From contig NZ_KV917368.1 of assembly GCF_002019605.1 (NCBI RefSeq), positions 1,971,843 to 2,035,842 of the forward strand: 64,000 bases of DNA. Direction: 5' to 3'. Shown piece by piece: positions 43,218 to 52,593 of the stretch. Numbering within the stretch: position 1 is the stretch's first letter; the number at the start of each line of letters is the position of its first letter. This stretch comes from Alkalihalobacterium alkalinitrilicum. Lineage in GTDB: Bacteria > Bacillota > Bacilli > Bacillales > Bacillaceae_F. Made by a program: the position numbers and the translations under genes. The notes under the pieces were generated by a model, which worked only from the letters and a program-made list of their open reading frames with translations, was not told where the DNA came from and did no database searches.

Positions 43218-44642
43218 TTAATTCGTTAATAATTCTATTAAATTAGGTTTCTTTGAAAATTGTGGATTATTCTTTTCAAAAGCATATGCAAAATTTAGTA
43301 CATCTTTTTCGTTGAATGCTGCTCCCATAATTTGTAGCCCTACTGGAAGACCATTACTAAATCCGCACGGTACCGAGATCGCAGGTATTCCTACTAAGTT
43401 TGCTGGACTTGTTAAACGAATTAAGCTATCTAATGCAGGATACTCTTTTCCATTAATAACAACCATCTCGTCGCCAATTGTTGGAGGTAGAGCAGGCAAT
43501 GTAGGTGATATTAATACATCTACTTGATTAAAGACGTTAGCAAATTCTTTGATCATCATTGTTCGAACTTGCTGCCCTTGGAGATAATCTACAGCTGATG
43601 GGATATTGCTGAATTTCAATAAATGTTGAACATCTGGACCAAATTGATCTATTCGACTGATCAAGTTATTGCGGTGAATGGTTGCTGACTCCGCCATAAA
43701 CGTAATGTATTCAGCATATTCCGAATATTTCAGTGATGGAATATTGACTAGTTCCACTTTAGCTCCTAAAGATTCAAGCTGTTTTATAGCAGTTTCAACT
43801 AACTGTTTTACATTACGATCAACCCTATTAAAAAAGTAATCTTCCTCAATTCCAATTACTTTTCCTTTGATATCACCCGTTAAGACAGATGCATAGTTTT
43901 CAACAGGTTTATCAATTGTTGTTGGATCTTTTTCATCATAACCAGCAATATACTCTAGCAGTATCGCCGTGTCTTCCACTGTTTTTGTCATTGGACCAAT
44001 ATGATCTAACGACCAAGATAACGGAAAGCATCCATATTTGCTTACTCTGCCATGAGTTGGCTTTAATCCAACAATTCCGCAAGCTGAAGCTGGAATTCGA
44101 ACAGAGCCAGCCGTATCAGTACCTAAAGACGCAATCGTTAAATCAGCAGCAACTGCAGCGGCAGAACCACCACTAGATCCTCCTGGAATTTTTTCCATAT
44201 TCCATGGATTACGACAAGGGCCATAATGAGGATTGTTATTTGTTGGCCCATATGCATATTCATGCATGTTGAGTTTTCCAGTGAATGTTGTTCCTACTTC
44301 TTTTAATTTTGAAACAACAGTAGCATTCTCACTCGCAATAAAATCTTGATGAATTTTCGAGCCAAATGTAACACGTTCATTTTCAAAGTGTAAAATATCT
44401 TTTAGTGCCATTGGAATTCCGTGCAAGGGACCTTTATAAATTCCTTGATTGATTTCTGCTTCTGCTTGCTTAGCATCCTCCAGTGCTTTTGCCTCATCTA
44501 TACTAATAAAGGCATTAATTAAAACATTATAGTCCTTTGCTTGTTTTAATACTGATTGCGTTACTTCGATCGGTGATATTTCTTTAGATTTGATTAAAGG
44601 GGCTAATTCAGTAATGGTTTTCTGGTAAAGGGGTTGTTCCAT
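43218..44642 (-). CDS. Amidase (amidase signature family), paralogue 2
   Basis: 474 residues. Triad motifs ALKDILHFENER, GGSSGGSAAAVAAD and GTDTAGSVRIPA are present. The last motif has TAGS where the other two copies have TGGS, a tolerated change that may alter the pocket. It contains an insertion around 'DEMVVINGKEYPALDSLIRL' not seen in paralogues 1 and 3. It lies 44 bp upstream of the small AtzG-like gene. GAGAGGA precedes the ATG. Confidence 0.92.
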   Translation of the reverse strand: MEQPLYQKTITELAPLIKSKEISPIEVTQSVLKQAKDYNVLINAFISIDEAKALEDAKQAEAEINQGIYKGPLHGIPMALKDILHFENERVTFGSKIHQDFIASENATVVSKLKEVGTTFTGKLNMHEYAYGPTNNNPHYGPCRNPWNMEKIPGGSSGGSAAAVAADLTIASLGTDTAGSVRIPASACGIVGLKPTHGRVSKYGCFPLSWSLDHIGPMTKTVEDTAILLEYIAGYDEKDPTTIDKPVENYASVLTGDIKGKVIGIEEDYFFNRVDRNVKQLVETAIKQLESLGAKVELVNIPSLKYSEYAEYITFMAESATIHRNNLISRIDQFGPDVQHLLKFSNIPSAVDYLQGQQVRTMMIKEFANVFNQVDVLISPTLPALPPTIGDEMVVINGKEYPALDSLIRLTSPANLVGIPAISVPCGFSNGLPVGLQIMGAAFNEKDVLNFAYAFEKNNPQFSKKPNLIELLTN

Positions 44643-44731
44643 TCCATCATTCCTCTCACTTTTTTCAAAAATAGAAAAGTTATGATTACAAATCTATTTC
44701 TAGATTAATAGATAAGGATAGAACTCGTAGA

Positions 44732-46123
44732 TTATATTAAAACTTTATTAAGGTTGGGTTTTCTCCCTTGTAGAGGGTTGGTTTTTTCAAACGCATAGGC
44801 GATATTTAAAATCATTGCTTCGCTAAATCCTGGCCCCATTATTTGCATACCAACTGGTAATCCTTCACTAAATCCACAAGGAACCGAAATAGCAGGTAAC
44901 CCTGTCAAATTAGCAGGTGCCATCAATCGGGTTGATGCCCCAACGATATTATCATCACCAATTTTTGGCGCAGTAAATGGGAGCTGTGGAGAGACGAGTA
45001 CATCAACTTTTTCAAATACACTCGAAAATTCTCGTTTCATGATGGTTCTAATTTGTTGTGCTTGTAAGTAATCGACTGCAGAAGGAACTTCACCTAATTT
45101 TAAAAGGGAAAGGACATCCGCACCAAAGTCTTCTGGACGAGCCCTTAAACTGTTTTGGTGAATGGTTGTTGCTTCTGTCAAAATCGTTGTCATTTCTGCA
45201 AATACGGTATATTTAAGGGAAGGTATTTTTACAATTTCGATTTTAGCACCTAGTTGTTCTAACTTTTTAATTCCTTCTCTTACAACATTCTCTACACCGC
45301 TATCGATATCGTTAAAAAAGTAACCTTCGTCAATTCCAATGACTTTACCTTTGATATCTCCAGTTAGCATATTGGAATATTCAATCGAATTTGTATGTTG
45401 AGTGGTAATATCCATTTCGTCTTGGCCAGCAATATATTCCAGCATAATGGCACTATCTTCCACGGTTTTAGTCATTGGTCCAATATGATCTAATGACCAC
45501 GCGAGAGGAAAACAACCATATTTACTGACTAGACCATGGGTTGGTTTTAACCCAACGATTCCACATAAAGCAGCTGGCCCGCGAATTGAACCGCCCGTAT
45601 CCGTTCCTAACGAACCAATCGTCATATCCGCAATGACAGCAGCTCCTGATCCGCCACTAGATCCTCCAGGAATTCTTTCAAGGTCCCACGGATTTCTGCA
45701 CGGACCATAGTGCGGATTATTCGTTGTCCCTCCCCAAGCATATTCATGCATATTCAACTTTCCAGTAAAAACTGCTCCTGCGTCTTTTAGTTTAGAAACA
45801 ACTGTGGCATCATCAGGTGAACGAAAGTCTTGATGGATTTTCGAACCGATAGATGTTTTTTCACCCTTAAAGTAGAGAATGTCTTTGAGGGCTAGAGGAA
45901 TACCGTGTAATTTCCCACGGTATTCTCCTTGACTAATTTCATCTTCAGCGATCCGCGCTGTCGCTAATGCATTTTCTTCGGTGATATCAACGTAGGCATT
46001 AATTTGTGGATTATACTTTTTCACTTGACTTAAAACGGATTTCGTTAACTCAACAGGTGATATCGATTTGTTTTTCACTAAGGGAGCTAATTCGGATATA
46101 CTCATACGAAATAATTCTTCCAT
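44732..46123 (-). CDS. Amidase (amidase signature family), paralogue 3
   Basis: 463 residues. Lys in ALKDILYFKGEKTS, cis-Ser in GGSSGGSGAAVIAD, nucleophile in GTDTGGSIRGPA, then CGIVGLKPTHGLVSKYG are intact. The three paralogues share long identical stretches (for example 'SWSLDHIGPMTKTVED' in two and AWSLDHIGP here), so they arose by local duplication. It follows the nitrilase-like gene by 18 bp. GGAGAGTATGAT precedes the ATG. Different substrate preferences are likely but cannot be named. Confidence 0.92.
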   Translation of the reverse strand: MEELFRMSISELAPLVKNKSISPVELTKSVLSQVKKYNPQINAYVDITEENALATARIAEDEISQGEYRGKLHGIPLALKDILYFKGEKTSIGSKIHQDFRSPDDATVVSKLKDAGAVFTGKLNMHEYAWGGTTNNPHYGPCRNPWDLERIPGGSSGGSGAAVIADMTIGSLGTDTGGSIRGPAALCGIVGLKPTHGLVSKYGCFPLAWSLDHIGPMTKTVEDSAIMLEYIAGQDEMDITTQHTNSIEYSNMLTGDIKGKVIGIDEGYFFNDIDSGVENVVREGIKKLEQLGAKIEIVKIPSLKYTVFAEMTTILTEATTIHQNSLRARPEDFGADVLSLLKLGEVPSAVDYLQAQQIRTIMKREFSSVFEKVDVLVSPQLPFTAPKIGDDNIVGASTRLMAPANLTGLPAISVPCGFSEGLPVGMQIMGPGFSEAMILNIAYAFEKTNPLQGRKPNLNKVLI

Positions 46124-46141
46124 ATCATACTCTCCTTATTA

Positions 46142-46993
46142 TTAGATTTTTTGTTCGATTTGATAGATTTCTTCTCTTCGATCACCCATAATAGAATTTA
46201 ATTTCGTTTTCTGTTTCCCACTTCTAGCTTTTGATAAATCACAAGATGCTAATAACAACTCTTCTTCATCAAGACTTGCTGGACCAGTAACACACCAACC
46301 ATCAGAATCGACGATGACGCTGTTACCTATGAACGGTTGACCACGCTCTACGCCAATTCGATCTGCACAAGCTACAAAAACACTGTTCATATGAGCATTT
46401 GCTTGAGCGATATGAACGGCCATTCTTTTCTCTTCCTTCGGTTGATTAGCCATTGGTACCCAATTTGTTGCAACACAGACTAAATCAACATCTTGTTTCG
46501 CATAGACACGAAATGCTTCAGGAAACCAAATGTCATAGCATACTAAAATTCCAACCTTCCCATATTTTGTTTCAAATACAGGAAACCCTAAGTTGCCTTC
46601 CTCAAAATAATATTTTTCTTCATTCCAGAGATGGTTTTTCCTATAGGTCCCGATATATCCTTCAGGACCTATAAGAACGGCTGAATTATAAAGCTTCTCA
46701 CCTTCTTTCTCATTAATACCAGCAATAATATAAACATTGTTTTGTTTGGCAGCCTGAAGCCATGATTGAATAGTAGGTCCATTCGGAATCTCTTCTGCTA
46801 GAGATAGAGCTTCCAGCCTACTCTTAAACACATAACCAGAATTACATAACTCAGGCAGGACAATGATATTTGCCCCTTTATTACTTGCTTGATTGATAAG
46901 TTCAATTGATTTTCTCGTATTTCCTGAGATATCCCCAAATACTGGCTCCATCTGTATGCAAGCAATATTAACTAAGTTTTCTTTGTGGTTCAT
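46142..46993 (-). CDS. Carbon-nitrogen hydrolase (nitrilase superfamily)
   Basis: 283 residues from ATG 46993, placed 12 bases after GAGGGAG; TTG at 47005 is too close to that site. The Glu-Lys-Cys triad is intact: Glu in VLPELCNSGYVF, Lys in TYRKNHLWNEEK, Cys in GILVCYDIWFPEAFR. It resembles amidases and N-carbamoylputrescine or 2-oxoamide hydrolases more than true nitrilases. Cytoplasmic. The start overlaps the end of the upstream ABC ATPase by 26 bases, so expression is tied to the transporter. It probably acts on the same imported compound as the amidases. Confidence 0.9.
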   Translation of the reverse strand: MNHKENLVNIACIQMEPVFGDISGNTRKSIELINQASNKGANIIVLPELCNSGYVFKSRLEALSLAEEIPNGPTIQSWLQAAKQNNVYIIAGINEKEGEKLYNSAVLIGPEGYIGTYRKNHLWNEEKYYFEEGNLGFPVFETKYGKVGILVCYDIWFPEAFRVYAKQDVDLVCVATNWVPMANQPKEEKRMAVHIAQANAHMNSVFVACADRIGVERGQPFIGNSVIVDSDGWCVTGPASLDEEELLLASCDLSKARSGKQKTKLNSIMGDRREEIYQIEQKI

Positions 46994-47966
46994 CTTGGAA
47001 TTCAACTCCCTCTTCTATAGGTGGGTTATAACATGCATACTGATGACCACCTTCAAGGTGTACAACTTCTGGATGTGCCTCATAACAAACGTCTGTTGCA
47101 TATCCACATTTTTCTGAGAAGACACATCCCCCTCCTTTCCCAGTCGTTTCATTCACATTATCTAATAATGTTTTTTTGTCTAGCGATAGTACTGAATCTA
47201 ATAACATTCTTGAAACGGGATGGTAAGGAGTGTCATATAATGTGTCACTAGCCGCTAACTCAACCAATTGCCCTTTATACAAGACAGCTACACGGTCACA
47301 GAAAAACTTGATAATACTTAAATTGTGTCCGATAAATAAATAAGTCAAATTAAACTCTTCTTGGAGATCAAGTAATAGATTTAGAATTTGAGCTTGAATC
47401 GATACATCTAGTGCTGAAGTTGGTTCATCTAAAACTAGAAATTCAGGTTTTAATGCTAATGCTCTCGCAATACCGATCCTTTGCCGTTGACCACCCGAAA
47501 ATTCATGTGGATACCTGACAAAATGCTCTTCTTTTAAACCAACTTTTATTAGTAATCTTAATACTTCCTCCTCAGCCTCCTTTTTAGTATTAGCAACTCC
47601 CAAGCGTAACATTGGATTTACGATTTGCTCGCCAATCGTTTTTCTAGGATTAAATGATGAAGCACTATCTTGAAAGATAATTTGCATCTTTCGGTAGTAT
47701 TCTTTCATTTCTTTATGTGAGAGCTTCGTAATTTCTTTCCCATCATAGATAATACTGCCTGCAGAAGGTTCTATTAATCTTAATACCATTCTTCCAATCG
47801 TTGATTTACCAGAACCAGACTCACCAATTAAACCAATGATCTCACCTTTTTTGATCGTCAAGTTGATTCCATTTACCGCCTTGAATGTCTTAGAGTTTCT
47901 TTTAAAGAAACCATTTCCTAATGAGAATTCCTTTTCTAAACCTTTAACTTCTAAAAAGTTCTGCAT
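46968..47966 (-). CDS. Oligopeptide/dipeptide-type ABC transporter ATP-binding protein (OppF/DppF)
   Basis: 332 residues from ATG 47966 after GAGGAAGCTT; a longer start lies inside the upstream gene. Walker A is GESGSGKSTIG, Q-loop IIFQDSASSFNPRK, signature FSGGQRQRIGIARALAL, Walker B FLVLDEPTSALD, and H-loop IGHNLSIIKF. The C-terminal oligopeptide-type extension has Cys residues CVFSEKCGYATDVCYEAHPE that hold an iron-sulfur cluster in DppF-like ATPases. It pairs with the gene at 47944. It overlaps its neighbour by 23 bases. Confidence 0.92.
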   Translation of the reverse strand: MQNFLEVKGLEKEFSLGNGFFKRNSKTFKAVNGINLTIKKGEIIGLIGESGSGKSTIGRMVLRLIEPSAGSIIYDGKEITKLSHKEMKEYYRKMQIIFQDSASSFNPRKTIGEQIVNPMLRLGVANTKKEAEEEVLRLLIKVGLKEEHFVRYPHEFSGGQRQRIGIARALALKPEFLVLDEPTSALDVSIQAQILNLLLDLQEEFNLTYLFIGHNLSIIKFFCDRVAVLYKGQLVELAASDTLYDTPYHPVSRMLLDSVLSLDKKTLLDNVNETTGKGGGCVFSEKCGYATDVCYEAHPEVVHLEGGHQYACYNPPIEEGVEFQDEPQRKLS

Positions 47967-48966
47967 AAGCTTCCTCCTCATTAAAGCAACGCACTAAATG
48001 ACCATTCTCTTTAATGCTTACTTTAGGAAATTTATTTTGACACTCACTTGTTGCCTCATTACATCGACTGTAAAAACTGCAACCAATCGGAAGGTTCAGT
48101 AAATCAGGTGGCGACCCAACAATCTGTTGTAGACGTTTTTTCTTCCATTTTGAACTTTTTTCAAATATAGCTAGAGACGTCTCAGGCATTGCATTCATTA
48201 ATCCTTTTGTGTAAGGATGTTTTGGTTTCGTGAGTATTTCTTGTGTAGCCCCATATTCAACAATGCGTCCAGCATACATAACCGCTACATAATCACAAAG
48301 GTTAGCAACTACACCAAAGTCATGAGTGATAAACAGAATACTAGTGTTCAACTCCTTGTTTATCTTTTTTAACAAGGCTAGAATTTGCATTTGAATGGTG
48401 GCATCTAGTGCAGTTGTTGGTTCATCTGCAATTAATAATTTAGGCTTACAACTTAATGCCATTGCAATCATTGCCCTTTGTCTCATTCCTCCACTTAAAG
48501 CATGTGGATAGGAGTTTAACACACGATCGGGATCGTGAATCCCGACCAAATCAAGTAAATTCTTAGCCTCTTCAATAGCTGCCTTTTTAGATAGACTTTG
48601 TCTATATTGAATAATTTCCAACATTTGATTTCCTACTGTAAATGAAGGATCCATCGCTGTTAAAGGGTTTTGGAAAATCATTGCAATATCATTACCTCGA
48701 ATTTTGCGATACTCTTTTTCTGTTTTCTCCACTAAATTAATACCTTCAAAATTAATAAAACCATTTACGATTTTTCCATTTGGTTTTGGAATAAGCCCTA
48801 GTATCGAAAGGCCTGTAATACTTTTCCCTGAACCTGACTCTCCAACAAGAGCCATAATTTCACCAGCTTTAATTGTTATATCTACACCATTCACTGCCCT
48901 AACTAAGCCATTTGGAGTAGAGAATTGGACTTCTAAGTTATTGATTTCAAGTAAAGTCATAATCAT
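47944..48966 (-). CDS. Oligopeptide/dipeptide-type ABC transporter ATP-binding protein (OppD/DppD)
   Basis: 340 residues. Walker A GESGSGKSITGLS, Q-loop AMIFQNPLTAMDPSF, signature LSGGMRQRAMIAMALS, Walker B LLIADEPTTALDATI and H-loop FITHDFGVV are intact. The C-terminal region 'PIGCSFYSRCNEATSECQNK' has the Cys pattern found in D-type ATPases of peptide transporters. It powers uptake with the OppF-like partner. The start ATGATTATG offers two ATGs, the first preceded by GAGAGGAAGAG. It follows the permease gene by 12 bp. Confidence 0.92.
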   Translation of the reverse strand: MIMTLLEINNLEVQFSTPNGLVRAVNGVDITIKAGEIMALVGESGSGKSITGLSILGLIPKPNGKIVNGFINFEGINLVEKTEKEYRKIRGNDIAMIFQNPLTAMDPSFTVGNQMLEIIQYRQSLSKKAAIEEAKNLLDLVGIHDPDRVLNSYPHALSGGMRQRAMIAMALSCKPKLLIADEPTTALDATIQMQILALLKKINKELNTSILFITHDFGVVANLCDYVAVMYAGRIVEYGATQEILTKPKHPYTKGLMNAMPETSLAIFEKSSKWKKKRLQQIVGSPPDLLNLPIGCSFYSRCNEATSECQNKFPKVSIKENGHLVRCFNEEEAYAELFRS

Positions 48967-48978
48967 CTCTTCCTCTCT

Positions 48979-49884
48979 TTATTGTGTACGTTTAAATGGA
49001 TCTAAAGCATCACGCAGACCATCACCTAACCAGTTAAAGGCTGTTGCTATAATTAATATGACAAGTCCAGGAATTGTTGCGACATGAGGAGCCCCTTGCG
49101 TAAGTACCGATAATCCACCTGCTGTCATTCTGCCCCAATCTGCATGAGGTGGTTGTATCCCTAACCCAAGAAAACTTAATCCTGCGGCAAAAACAATCAT
49201 TACGCCTGTTAATGTCGTAGCGTATACAATTAAATCAGATACCACATTAGGCAATATTTCTTTAAATAAAATTTCAAACTTATTAGCTCCTAAAGCTTTG
49301 GCGGCCTCAACATACTCTTTTGTTTTTTCGTTTACTGTGGAGGTGTATACAACCCTTGTCATGTAAGGGAGTAACACAAGACAGATTGAAAGCATAATTG
49401 CAGTCATTCCCGAGCCAACAATTGCTGCGATTGCTACAGCTAATAAAACCATTGGGAAGGCAAACAAAATATCTAATAACCTCATAATGACCTCACCGAG
49501 TCGCTCGAAATATCCCGCAACTAACCCTAAAGTTAAACTCACTGCAAACATAATCAGAATAGGAACTATAGCTGAGACTAGCGACAATCTACCTCCCCAT
49601 ATGAGCCTACTCAGTATGTCTCTGCCTTGGTCATCTAACCCTAGAATATGGCCAGGAGTTCCCATTCCTAAAAGTCGTTTTGAACCATCCGTAACATTGG
49701 GATCATAAGGTGCAATTACAGGGGCAAGGATTGCAACAAGGATTGTAATAGCGATGATAATAGCTCCTGTCATTGCAAGCTTATCTTTTTTGAACACTCG
49801 AATTGATTGTTTTAATGCATTACTACCTATGGAAATTTGCTTATTAGTTAAAGGTTCCTTATCAATAGCTAAATTTTTATCCAT
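48979..49884 (-). CDS. ABC transporter permease (OppC/DppC-type)
   Basis: 301 residues, with an N-terminal cytoplasmic tail of about 35 residues then six hydrophobic segments. The EAA loop is EYVEAAKALGANKFEILFKEILPN in outline (about 192-215), which contacts the ATPases. GLDDQGRDILSRLIWGGRLS is the typical C-type N-terminal domain. It forms the inner-membrane channel with the B-type permease at 49896. GGGGGGAAAAAG precedes the ATG. Confidence 0.92.
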   Translation of the reverse strand: MDKNLAIDKEPLTNKQISIGSNALKQSIRVFKKDKLAMTGAIIIAITILVAILAPVIAPYDPNVTDGSKRLLGMGTPGHILGLDDQGRDILSRLIWGGRLSLVSAIVPILIMFAVSLTLGLVAGYFERLGEVIMRLLDILFAFPMVLLAVAIAAIVGSGMTAIMLSICLVLLPYMTRVVYTSTVNEKTKEYVEAAKALGANKFEILFKEILPNVVSDLIVYATTLTGVMIVFAAGLSFLGLGIQPPHADWGRMTAGGLSVLTQGAPHVATIPGLVILIIATAFNWLGDGLRDALDPFKRTQ

Positions 49885-49895
49885 CTTTTTCCCCC

Positions 49896-50843
49896 CTAGC
49901 TCTTCAATCTTGGATTTAACGACGTCACGATAAGGTCATTTATTAAATTCAATACAACGAAGCTAATGGCAATAAATAAAACACCAGCTTGAATCATTGG
50001 AATATCTTGAGCATTGATAGAAGTGTATAACTGACTTCCAATTCCAGGCCAAGAGAAAACAACTTCTACGAATAATGCTCCTCCAAGTAAGTATCCAATT
50101 TGTAATCCAGACATGTTTAATAATGGTGAAAGGATATTTCTAAACACATGTTTACTAATAATCTTAGATTCTGGGATTCCATTAGCACGGAATGTTTTAA
50201 TATAATCCATGTTTAACACCTCAATAATGCTACTACGTGTTAACCTAGCAATTACTGCTAGAGATACCGTCGCTGTTGCAAATGCTGGTAAAATAAGGTG
50301 TTGTAATAAACCACTAAAACTTGGACCAGTTCGCATATTATACATTCCTGATGAAGGTAACCATCCTAATTTAATTGAAAAGAACCACATGATCACAATT
50401 GCTAACCAAAAAACTGGAGTATTAGCACCAAACTGAGCGATAAACATGATAAATCGATCAAAGAAAGTATACTTTTTTAACGCTGCTAATAAACCAATTA
50501 GGACACCTCCAACTAGACATATTACTAGTGCTCCTGCTGTTAAAATTAATGTGTTAAGTAACTTAGGAAGTAAAAAATCTGCAACAGGAATTCTCATCGC
50601 GATTGAGGTTCCTAAATCTCCTTGCAGGACACTGAGTAGCCATATCCCGTATTGGACGAAGAATGGTTGATCTAATCCAAGTTCAGCTCTTAATTCAAGG
50701 ATAGCTTTTTCTGTCGCCGCTTGACCAAGAATAATTCTAGCAGGGTCCCCTGGAATTAAATAAACCATTAAAAACACTAAGAATGAAACACCTAGCAGGA
50801 TGGGAATAATGGATAAGATTCTTTTCAATAAATAGACAAACAT
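49896..50843 (-). CDS. ABC transporter permease (OppB/DppB-type)
   Basis: 315 residues with six hydrophobic segments. The family start LLGVSFLVFLMVYLIPGDPA in outline (about 17-36) and EAA loop DYIKTFRANGIPESKIISKH are present. It forms a heterodimer with DppC. AGGAGGCTTTGT precedes the ATG. It follows the binding-protein gene by 63 bp that contain a strong hairpin. Nickel transporters share this fold, so the substrate class (peptide, nickel, amide) cannot be read from it. Confidence 0.92.
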   Translation of the reverse strand: MFVYLLKRILSIIPILLGVSFLVFLMVYLIPGDPARIILGQAATEKAILELRAELGLDQPFFVQYGIWLLSVLQGDLGTSIAMRIPVADFLLPKLLNTLILTAGALVICLVGGVLIGLLAALKKYTFFDRFIMFIAQFGANTPVFWLAIVIMWFFSIKLGWLPSSGMYNMRTGPSFSGLLQHLILPAFATATVSLAVIARLTRSSIIEVLNMDYIKTFRANGIPESKIISKHVFRNILSPLLNMSGLQIGYLLGGALFVEVVFSWPGIGSQLYTSINAQDIPMIQAGVLFIAISFVVLNLINDLIVTSLNPRLKS

Positions 50844-50870
50844 ACAAAGCCTCCTATCTTGTTAGAGTTT

Positions 50871-50898
50871 AGGTTGCTAGCACTACATCTAGCAACCT
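50871..50898 (-). promoter_or_regulatory. Intercistronic hairpin after the ABC binding-protein gene
   Basis: AGGTTGCTAG (50871-50880) pairs perfectly with CTAGCAACCT (50889-50898) with an eight-base loop. It lies between the binding-protein and permease genes, with no T run, and would raise expression of the binding protein over the permease. Confidence 0.65.
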
Positions 50899-50906
50899 AC
50901 CTATTT

Positions 50907-52484
50907 TTAGTTGATGGTTACATCGATTAGGTCGTACCACTCTTCATTAGGAGCGATAAAGCCTTCCACATAATCAGCCATTATATAAGGTGCAGTATCA
51001 TTAACAATTGGAGCAAATGCAGCATCTTCTGCTAAAATTTGATTCGCTTGTTTCCAGTATTCGTCCGCCACATCTGGATCAAGTTCTGTAATTGCCTTAT
51101 GAACAAGTTCTTCAAATTCTGCACTGTAGTAATTACCTGCATTCCCTATACCGTTTTCACTCCCGATGATTGAAATGAAATATGGTGTAGACATACCCCA
51201 TGACATTTGGTTAAATCCTACATCTGGATCCATTGTTGTCCAAAACCCTAAATACGTAATCCATTCATAAGTGTCCAAAATAACATTGATGCCCACTTTA
51301 GCTAAATCTGCTTGAATCCATTCAGCCATTGGCACTGGAATCAGCTGCCCTGAACCATCGATAGACGTCTGGAACTTAACCTCAAAACCATCACCATACC
51401 CAGCTTCTTCTAGTAATTCTTTTGCCCTTTCAGGATTATACTCATAATCAACAAAGTCTGGGTCAAATGCTGAATTTGCAGGTGTTTGTGCACTTGTTGA
51501 AGGAGTTGCAGTTCCTCTTAATAAATCATTCGCCATCCCTTCTCTATCGATTGCCATGATAATTGCCTGTCTAACTCTTAGATCTGACATTGCAGGATGG
51601 TCAAAGTTAAAGTTCAAGTACCATGAATGTGGTGGTGCCGATTGTTCAAGTTTAAACCCACTATCCACTAAACGTTCAACACTATCTGGTGTTGGAACTG
51701 CGATAATATCAACCTCTCCAGACTCTAACGCTAATACACGAGCTGAAGCATCTGGTATTGGTCTAAAAATAACTCCATCAATATGAGGCTTTTCACTCCA
51801 ATAATCTTCATTACGAACAAGTTCAATTCTTTGCCCTCTTTCACGGGCTGCGAACATAAATGGGCCTGTTCCAACTGGATTTTCAGCATACTGGTCATTA
51901 CCTGCTTCCATAAGAGCAGTTGGACTTAATATCCCTGTTGAACCCTGTCCACCTTGTGTTAACAAGCTAAGGAATGCTGAAAATGGTTCTTCAAATTCAA
52001 ATACAAATGTATATTCATCTTCAACACGAATATCTTTTATTCTTTCATAAACTAGACTTAAGCTTCCCGCACTATTTGCATCATAGTATTCAAAGTTTGG
52101 ATCCCACGCTCGACGAACATTGAATTCAACTGCTTCTGCATTAAAATCAGTTCCATCATGGAATTTAACACCTTCTCTTAAATGGAATGTGTATGTTAAT
52201 CCATCCTCTGAAATATCCCACGATTCAGCTAAGCCAGGCTTTATTGGGGGATACATTTGGTTAGGGTCTGATAAATCACCGGTTACGAGTGACTCATGAA
52301 TTTGTCTATTGATACGGAATGTTACCCATCCACCTGCTCGGTGTGGATCTAATACATCAGCTTCTGATTCAATACCAATAATTAATATTCCGCCACCTCC
52401 ACTGCCTTCAACCCCTTCAGAGGAACATGCAGTAGTTAGAGTTAATGCCAAAAGTAATAACATAAACAACAGCGCTTTTTTCAA
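50907..52484 (-). CDS. ABC transporter substrate-binding lipoprotein (family 5, DppA/OppA-like)
   Basis: 525 residues. The signal ends at lipobox LTTACS (about residue 20). The mature protein has the family 5 start ESEADVLDPHRAGGW and the motif FHLREGVKFHDGTDF (about 113-127). It binds an oligopeptide, amide, nickel complex or similar cargo outside the cell. TTG start with GAGGGGTGGATTTAA upstream. It is first in the operon and the likely most abundant product. The downstream amidases suggest the cargo is an amide or nitrile rather than a normal peptide. Confidence 0.92.
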   Translation of the reverse strand: MKKALLFMLLLLALTLTTACSSEGVEGSGGGGILIIGIESEADVLDPHRAGGWVTFRINRQIHESLVTGDLSDPNQMYPPIKPGLAESWDISEDGLTYTFHLREGVKFHDGTDFNAEAVEFNVRRAWDPNFEYYDANSAGSLSLVYERIKDIRVEDEYTFVFEFEEPFSAFLSLLTQGGQGSTGILSPTALMEAGNDQYAENPVGTGPFMFAARERGQRIELVRNEDYWSEKPHIDGVIFRPIPDASARVLALESGEVDIIAVPTPDSVERLVDSGFKLEQSAPPHSWYLNFNFDHPAMSDLRVRQAIIMAIDREGMANDLLRGTATPSTSAQTPANSAFDPDFVDYEYNPERAKELLEEAGYGDGFEVKFQTSIDGSGQLIPVPMAEWIQADLAKVGINVILDTYEWITYLGFWTTMDPDVGFNQMSWGMSTPYFISIIGSENGIGNAGNYYSAEFEELVHKAITELDPDVADEYWKQANQILAEDAAFAPIVNDTAPYIMADYVEGFIAPNEEWYDLIDVTIN

Positions 52485-52575
52485 TTAAATCCACCCCTCT
52501 TTTTTAAAATTACGTTTTGTGTTTTTTGATTTGGTATGTATTACCTCCTTTTCTGCCTTTATAATAATTTGAATA

Positions 52576-52593
52576 TTTTGAGTTGTCTCAAAA
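52576..52593. promoter_or_regulatory. Perfect dyad in the amidase-operon control region
   Basis: TTTTGAG (52576-52582) and CTCAAAA (52587-52593) surround TTGT. It lies about 90 bp upstream of the first gene of the operon, near AT-rich -10 candidates. No regulator gene adjoins. Confidence 0.4.

Noticed and set aside
41601-46123. GatA-type glutamyl-tRNA amidotransferase subunits
   Set aside because: They share the amidase fold, but there are three copies beside a transporter, and gatB and a true gatC are absent.
48704-49087. 127-codon plus-strand open frame over OppD/DppC
   Set aside because: Antisense to the Walker A region of the ATPase and part of the permease gene; no ribosome site and no family match.
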